NCBI RefSeq assembly: GCF_902703175.1
Contig: NZ_CACRYJ010000066.1
Span: 1-64,000 of the forward strand
DNA length: 64,000 nt
Reading direction: 5' to 3'
Origin: Occultella aeris
GTDB taxonomy: Bacteria; Actinomycetota; Actinomycetes; Actinomycetales; Beutenbergiaceae
Under the pieces are notes generated by a model. That model ran no database searches and was not told the DNA's origin. It saw only the letters and a list, made by a program, of their open reading frames with translations. Below, one piece after another: positions 59,071 to 64,000 of this stretch. Within the stretch, counting starts at the first letter, position 1, and each line of letters begins with the position of its first letter. The position numbers and the translations under genes are program-made.

Positions 59071-60665
59071 GCCAGCGAGACCAGCTCGACGTAACCGTCG
59101 TTCCAGTGGTCCTCGTCGCCGTCGGGCAGCAGGAGCACCCGCTCCGGCTCGAGAGCCACCACGGCACCCTCGTCGTGTGTCACCAGCACCACGGCACCGG
59201 TGAACGTGCGCAGCGCGCCGAGGATCTCCTCGCGGCTGGCCGGGTCGAGGTTGTTCGTGGGCTCGTCCAGCAGCAGCACGTTCGCCGAGGACACCACCAG
59301 CACCGCGAGCGCAAGACGGGTCTTCTCCCCGCCGGAGAGCACCCGAGCGGGCTTGTCCGCGTCGTCGCCGGAGAACAGGAACGATCCGAGCACGCTGCGG
59401 ACCTGGGTGTCGTTCATGTCCGGCGCCGCCGAGCGCAGGTTCTCCACCACGGTGCGCTCGGTGTCGAGGGTCTCGTGCTCCTGCGCGTAGTAACCGACCT
59501 TCAGCCCGTGCCCGGGCTGCACCTCCCCGGTGTCGGAGGCCTCCACCCCGGCCAGGATCCGCAGCAGGGTGGTCTTCCCGGCACCGTTCAGGCCCAGCAC
59601 CACCACCTTGCTGCCGCGGTCGATCGCCAGGTCCACGTCGGTGAAGACCTCTTGCGACCCGTAGGTCTTGGAGAGGCCCGCGGCGCGCAACGGGGTGCGC
59701 CCGCACGGGGCGGGGTCGGGGAAGCGCAACTTCGCCACCCGGTCCTTGGTGCGGACCTCGTCCAGGCCCGAGAGCATCCGTTCGGCCCGACGGGCCATGT
59801 TCTGGGCGGCGACCGCCTTGGTGGCCTTGGCGCGCATCTTGTCCGCCTGCACCATCAGGGTGGAGGCCTTCTTCTCGGCGTTCGCGCGCTCGCGCTTGCG
59901 GCGCCGTTCGTCGGTCTCCCGCTGTTCGAGGTACGCGTCCCAGCCCAGGTTGTAGACGTCCAGCTCGCTCCGGTTGGCGTCCAGGTGGAACACCTTGTTC
60001 ACGGTGGCGCGGAGCAGGTCGGTCGCGTGGCTGATCACGATGAATCCGCCGGAATAGGACGCGAGGAACTCCCGCAACCAGGCGATGGAGTCCGCGTCCA
60101 GGTGGTTCGTAGGCTCGTCCAGGAGCAGCGTCTCGGAGTCGGAGAACAGGATCCGTGCCAACTCCACCCGGCGGCGCTGACCACCTGAGAGCGTGCCCAA
60201 CGGTTGCGCGAGCACCCCGGTCTGCAGGCCCAGGTTCGAGGTGATCCTGGCTGCCTCGCTCTCCGCGGCCCAACCGCCCTGCGCCGTGAACTCCTCGTCC
60301 AGCCGGGTGTAGCGGTTCATCGCCTTCTCCCGGATGGCGTCGTCCTCGCTGGCCATGTCCAGCTCGGCCTTGCGGATCCGGCGCACCACCTCGTCCAGGT
60401 TGCGCGCGGAGAGCACTCGGTCCCGGGCGAGCATGTCCAGGTCACCGGTCCGTGGGTCCTGCGGGAGGTAGCCCACCTCACCGGTCCGGGTGATCGTGCC
60501 TCCGGTGGGTTGCCCCTCCCCGGCCAGGGTCTTCGTCAACGTGGTCTTCCCGGCGCCGTTGCGGCCCACGAGGCCGATCCGGTCACCCGAGTCGATGCGG
60601 AAGTTTGCCCCGCTGAGTAGCTGGCGAACCCCGATGCGGAGTTCGACGTCCTGCGCGATGATCAC
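59067..60665 (-). CDS. ABC-F family ATP-binding protein
   Basis: A 532-residue translation-associated ATPase with two nucleotide-binding domains: Walker A GRNGAGKTTLTK and LNGAGKTTLLR, signatures LSGGQRRRVELARIL and LSGGEKTRLALAVLV, and Walker B sites LLLDEPTNHLD and LLLDEPTNNLD. A charged linker (ERRRKRERANAEKKAST...) joins the domains. The family acts on ribosomes (EttA-like) or gives antibiotic protection; which one is not clear. GTG 60665 is chosen over 60671 because TAGACT starts 13 nt before it; this removes two residues and leaves MIIAQDVELR. Confidence 0.93.
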   Translation of the reverse strand: MIIAQDVELRIGVRQLLSGANFRIDSGDRIGLVGRNGAGKTTLTKTLAGEGQPTGGTITRTGEVGYLPQDPRTGDLDMLARDRVLSARNLDEVVRRIRKAELDMASEDDAIREKAMNRYTRLDEEFTAQGGWAAESEAARITSNLGLQTGVLAQPLGTLSGGQRRRVELARILFSDSETLLLDEPTNHLDADSIAWLREFLASYSGGFIVISHATDLLRATVNKVFHLDANRSELDVYNLGWDAYLEQRETDERRRKRERANAEKKASTLMVQADKMRAKATKAVAAQNMARRAERMLSGLDEVRTKDRVAKLRFPDPAPCGRTPLRAAGLSKTYGSQEVFTDVDLAIDRGSKVVVLGLNGAGKTTLLRILAGVEASDTGEVQPGHGLKVGYYAQEHETLDTERTVVENLRSAAPDMNDTQVRSVLGSFLFSGDDADKPARVLSGGEKTRLALAVLVVSSANVLLLDEPTNNLDPASREEILGALRTFTGAVVLVTHDEGAVVALEPERVLLLPDGDEDHWNDGYVELVSLA

Positions 60666-60672
60666 TGGCACC

Positions 60673-60678
60673 AGTCTA
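60673..60678 (-). promoter_or_regulatory. -10 box TAGACT of the ABC-F gene
   Basis: TAGACT on the minus strand begins 13 nt before GTG 60665; it decides between two in-frame GTG codons. Confidence 0.5.
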
Positions 60679-60782
60679 CCGATCGGCGACCAGCAGATTA
60701 CCGGCAGACCTCGAACCCAGTACCGTGGCAGGGTCCGGCGGGCGGCTTCCGCCGCTCCAGCGGCCGATCCGAGGAGGTAGAT

Positions 60783-61736
60783 GTGAGCGAACCGACACTC
60801 TCGCTGCGCGACTGGCGCGACGGCGACGAGGTGACGGTCGCCGACGCGCTCGGACCGGCCGGTTCACCACAGTCTGCGCTCAGCCGGGCACTGCTCGGGC
60901 CGGCCACGCAGCGGCCGTGGCGGCGCACCGTCGTCGCCGAGGCCGACGGCGCGGTCGTCGGGGCCGCGGCGGTCTCGGAGAGCAGCCTGCACCCGGACCG
61001 GCTCTGGCTGTACGCCGAGGTGGTGCCCGGGAACCGGAGGCAAGGCGTGGGCACCGCCCTGGTGGGCGCCCTGAGGGAGGAGGTCCCGCCGTCGGGCACC
61101 AGCGGCCTGCGGACCCGCTACCCCGTGACGCAGGATGGCGCTTCCGAGGACTTCGCCGCGGCACCGTTCGCCGCGTCGATCGGACTCGTCCCGATCCAGC
61201 GCTCCCGACTCGTGGTGATCTCCCCGGAGTCGTTGGCGGTCCCGCCGTTCGGACCGACCGGCCCGACCCTGGAGGATCTGGCCACCGGCTCGGTCGAGCT
61301 GACCAAGGTGGTCGCCGCGTTCTACGACGCGGTGCACGCATCCTGGGACCGGTCCGAGATGACGCTCGGGCGCGCGCAGGACCACCTGCTCGCCCCGGCC
61401 ACCGGGGCCCGCGGCGCCGTCGTACTCCGGGATCGGCCCAAGGATGCCGGCGGCCGGATCCTGTCCTTCGCGGTGAGCTACGACCCACCCGTCACTGACA
61501 CCGCGGAGCCGCAGGACGCCCCGACCGAGGTGCTGCTCGGCTACGACACGGATCTCGATCCGGCCCGGGCCCGCGGGGCGGTGCACAACCTGCTCGCGAT
61601 GCTGGCCGCCCGGTACCCGGTCCAGGTGGAGGTCGACGACGCCATGGAGCCGCTCGCCGCGGTCGTCACAGGGCTCCTGAACGCCGGATCGGCAACCATC
61701 GGGGCCGAGACGGAGATCGCCGCGACCCCGGCCTGA
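60783..61736 (+). CDS. GNAT-family N-acetyltransferase
   Basis: A 317-residue protein with an N-terminal GNAT domain: LYAEVVPGNRRQGVGTALVGAL is motif A that binds acetyl-CoA. The C-terminal half shows a second, weaker GNAT-like repeat (VLLGYDTDLDPARARGAVHNLL). Two-domain GNATs are common in actinobacteria; substrate unknown. GTG 60783 follows GGAGG. Confidence 0.82.
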   Translation: MSEPTLSLRDWRDGDEVTVADALGPAGSPQSALSRALLGPATQRPWRRTVVAEADGAVVGAAAVSESSLHPDRLWLYAEVVPGNRRQGVGTALVGALREEVPPSGTSGLRTRYPVTQDGASEDFAAAPFAASIGLVPIQRSRLVVISPESLAVPPFGPTGPTLEDLATGSVELTKVVAAFYDAVHASWDRSEMTLGRAQDHLLAPATGARGAVVLRDRPKDAGGRILSFAVSYDPPVTDTAEPQDAPTEVLLGYDTDLDPARARGAVHNLLAMLAARYPVQVEVDDAMEPLAAVVTGLLNAGSATIGAETEIAATPA

Positions 61737-61777
61737 CCGGCGCCGACGCTCGACGGGTAGCCGCGGCGGTTCGGCGC

Positions 61778-61783
61778 TAGCGT
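61778..61783 (+). promoter_or_regulatory. -10 box TAGCGT of the zinc metallopeptidase gene
   Basis: TAGCGT begins 12 nt before ATG 61790; the leaderless start rules out TTG 61784. Confidence 0.5.
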
Positions 61784-61789
61784 TTGCCC

Positions 61790-62671
61790 ATGACGTTCAA
61801 CGAGGACGCGAAGCTGGACCCGTCCCGGGTCCGGCGACGCCGCCGCACCGGCACCGGTGTGGCCGTGGGCGGCGGCACCGTGCTCGTGCTCTTCCTGCTC
61901 TCCCAGTTGCTCGGCGTGGACCTGACCGGACTCGCCCCGGGCGACGACGGCGCCACCGCCGGCGAGAACGACACGGGGCTCGAGCACTGCACCACGGGGG
62001 CGGCCGCGAACGAGGACGTGGAGTGCCGGATGGTCGGCGCGTACAACTCCCTCGACGACTACTGGGCGGACGCCTACCCCCAGATCAGCGGCGGCGCGTA
62101 CGCCTCCCCCGGCATGGAACTGTTCACGGACGGGACCAGCACCGGCTGCGGCCAGGCGAGCAGCGCCGTCGGGCCGTTCTACTGCCCACCGGACCAGGGC
62201 ATCTACCTGGACCCGACGTTCTTCCAGGTGATGACGACGCAGTTGGGCGCCGAGGGCGGGCCGCTCGCGGAGCTGTACGTGGTGGCGCACGAGTGGGGCC
62301 ACCACATCCAGAACCTGTCCGGAATCATGGGACAGGTGGACACCTCCGACACCGGTCCGACGTCGGACGCGGTGCGGCTGGAGCTGCAGGCGGACTGCCT
62401 GGCCGGCGCGTGGGCGGCGGACGCCGTGAACACCCTGGACAGAGACGGCAACAGGTTCCTGGAACCGTTCACGCCCGACCAGCTCGCCTCCGCGCTGGAT
62501 GCGGCGGCGTCGGTCGGTGACGACCACATCCAGACCCAGCAGGGCGGTCAGGCACACCCCGAGTCCTGGACCCACGGGTCCTCGGAGCAGCGCCAGCGGT
62601 GGTTCACCGCCGGCTACGACTCCGGTCCGAACGCGTGCGACACGTTCGCGGTGGACGGCGCGGCGCTCTGA
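61790..62671 (+). CDS. neutral zinc metallopeptidase, YpfJ/KPN_02809-like
   Basis: A 293-residue membrane-anchored protease. One N-terminal helix (VAVGGGTVLVLFLLSQLLGV), then an extracytoplasmic domain with GCGQASSAVGPFYCPPDQGIY, the zinc motif VVAHEWGHHIQ and the third-ligand region LELQADCLAGAW. The C-terminal SSEQRQRWFTAGYDSG is family-typical. Physiological substrate unknown. Convergent with sufT, which ends one base away. Confidence 0.9.
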   Translation: MTFNEDAKLDPSRVRRRRRTGTGVAVGGGTVLVLFLLSQLLGVDLTGLAPGDDGATAGENDTGLEHCTTGAAANEDVECRMVGAYNSLDDYWADAYPQISGGAYASPGMELFTDGTSTGCGQASSAVGPFYCPPDQGIYLDPTFFQVMTTQLGAEGGPLAELYVVAHEWGHHIQNLSGIMGQVDTSDTGPTSDAVRLELQADCLAGAWAADAVNTLDRDGNRFLEPFTPDQLASALDAAASVGDDHIQTQQGGQAHPESWTHGSSEQRQRWFTAGYDSGPNACDTFAVDGAAL

Positions 62672-63000
62672 TCAGACGTTGAAGCCGAGCGCCCGCAACT
62701 GCTGACGGCCGTCCTCGGTGATCTTGTCCGGACCCCACGGCGGCATCCACACCCAGTTGATGCGCTGACCGGCGGTGATGCCTTCCAGCGCCTGGGCGGC
62801 CTGCTCCTCGATGACGTCGGTCAGCGGGCAGGCCGCGGAGGTGAGCGTCATGTCGATCATGGCCACGTTGTTCTGGTCAAGGGTGATCCCGTAGATCAGA
62901 CCCAGGTCCACGACATTGATGCCGAGTTCGGGGTCGATGACGTCGCGGAGCGCCTCCTCGACGTCTGCCGCGTTCGGGACCGCGCTGGTTGCTTCGGTGC

Positions 63001-63004
<4 letters not shown>
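62672..63004 (-). CDS. sufT: SufT-type iron-sulfur assembly protein (DUF59/MIP18-like)
   Basis: A 110-residue MIP18-fold protein. Conserved parts: DVIDPELGINVVDLGLIYG, MTLTSAACPLTD with the active cysteine, and VWMPPWGPDKITEDGR. It assists transfer of iron-sulfur clusters. Last gene of the suf operon here; ATGA overlap with sufU. Confidence 0.92.

Positions 63005-64000
<996 letters not shown>

Overview
The window is a contiguous 64 kb stretch of a high-GC Gram-positive chromosome. Gene content points to an actinobacterium, probably of the order Micrococcales: DnaE2/ImuA'-ImuB mutasome, paired ClpP subunits, InhA-type enoyl reductase, DUF3099, F420/deazaflavin-type oxidoreductases, actinobacterial GlgA/GlgC and the SufS-SufU-SufT order. 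The exact genus is an inference and is not fixed by anything seen here. I found no rRNA, tRNA, CRISPR array, insertion sequence or prophage. This is densely packed core and light-accessory DNA, with many ATGA/GTGA/TGATG start-stop overlaps.

Layout. 1-7.7 kb: an ATPase fragment at the left edge, tRNA methyltransferase TrmL, an MFS exporter, a cysteine-rich pentapeptide-repeat protein, a HAD phosphatase with an aminoglycoside-kinase-like gene, a DUF4352-type membrane protein and an AI-2E-family permease. 7.7-19 kb: error-prone polymerase dnaE2 and the imuA'-imuB operon, each with a LexA box; an XRE regulator of PopR/ClgR type ending in Leu-Ala-Ala; and a clpP pair with a PopR-like operator. Small metabolic genes and a decayed esterase lie between. 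19-24 kb: a TetR gene with two palindromic operators in front of a membrane protein, a PEBP-like gene, a YbaK-like deacylase, and a DrrA/DrrB ABC exporter with an EXLDI-family protein. 24-28.5 kb: a three-gene operon (Nramp-like transporter, Rossmann dehydrogenase, DapA-family aldolase) divergent from a LacI regulator. 28.5-33.7 kb: methionine synthase MetH, and a 5'-3' exonuclease whose reading frame continues upstream into a barstar domain. 33.7-39.3 kb: a complete peptide-type ABC importer. 39.3-48.6 kb: an RNA methyltransferase, a glycosyltransferase, a heterodimeric ABC exporter, an SPFH/NfeD pair and an ABC ATPase. 48.6-55.7 kb: glycogen synthesis (glgA/glgC divergent), serB, sixA, the fatty-acid genes fabI-fabG, DUF3099 and SURF1. 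55.7-59 kb: D-glucarate catabolism with a divergent LysR. 59-64 kb: an ABC-F protein, an acetyltransferase, a zinc metallopeptidase and the sufS-sufU-sufT tail, cut by the right edge.

Regulation that can be read directly: fourteen genes carry a TANNNT -10 hexamer beginning 11-13 nt before the start codon, with no Shine-Dalgarno, which is the signature of leaderless transcription. This pattern settles several starts (HAD phosphatase GTG 3713, glgC ATG 49930, ABC-F GTG 60665, dnaE2 ATG 11009). Candidate operators are visible for LexA (two), a PopR-like activator, the TetR, the EXLDI gene and the glucarate LysR.

The least explained systems are the Nramp-like/aldolase/dehydrogenase/LacI operon, whose transporter lacks the metal-binding motifs of true Nramp proteins; the barstar-exonuclease reading frame; and the EXLDI-DrrAB module with a ribbon-helix-helix-like N-terminus and a palindrome that also covers its own ribosome binding site.
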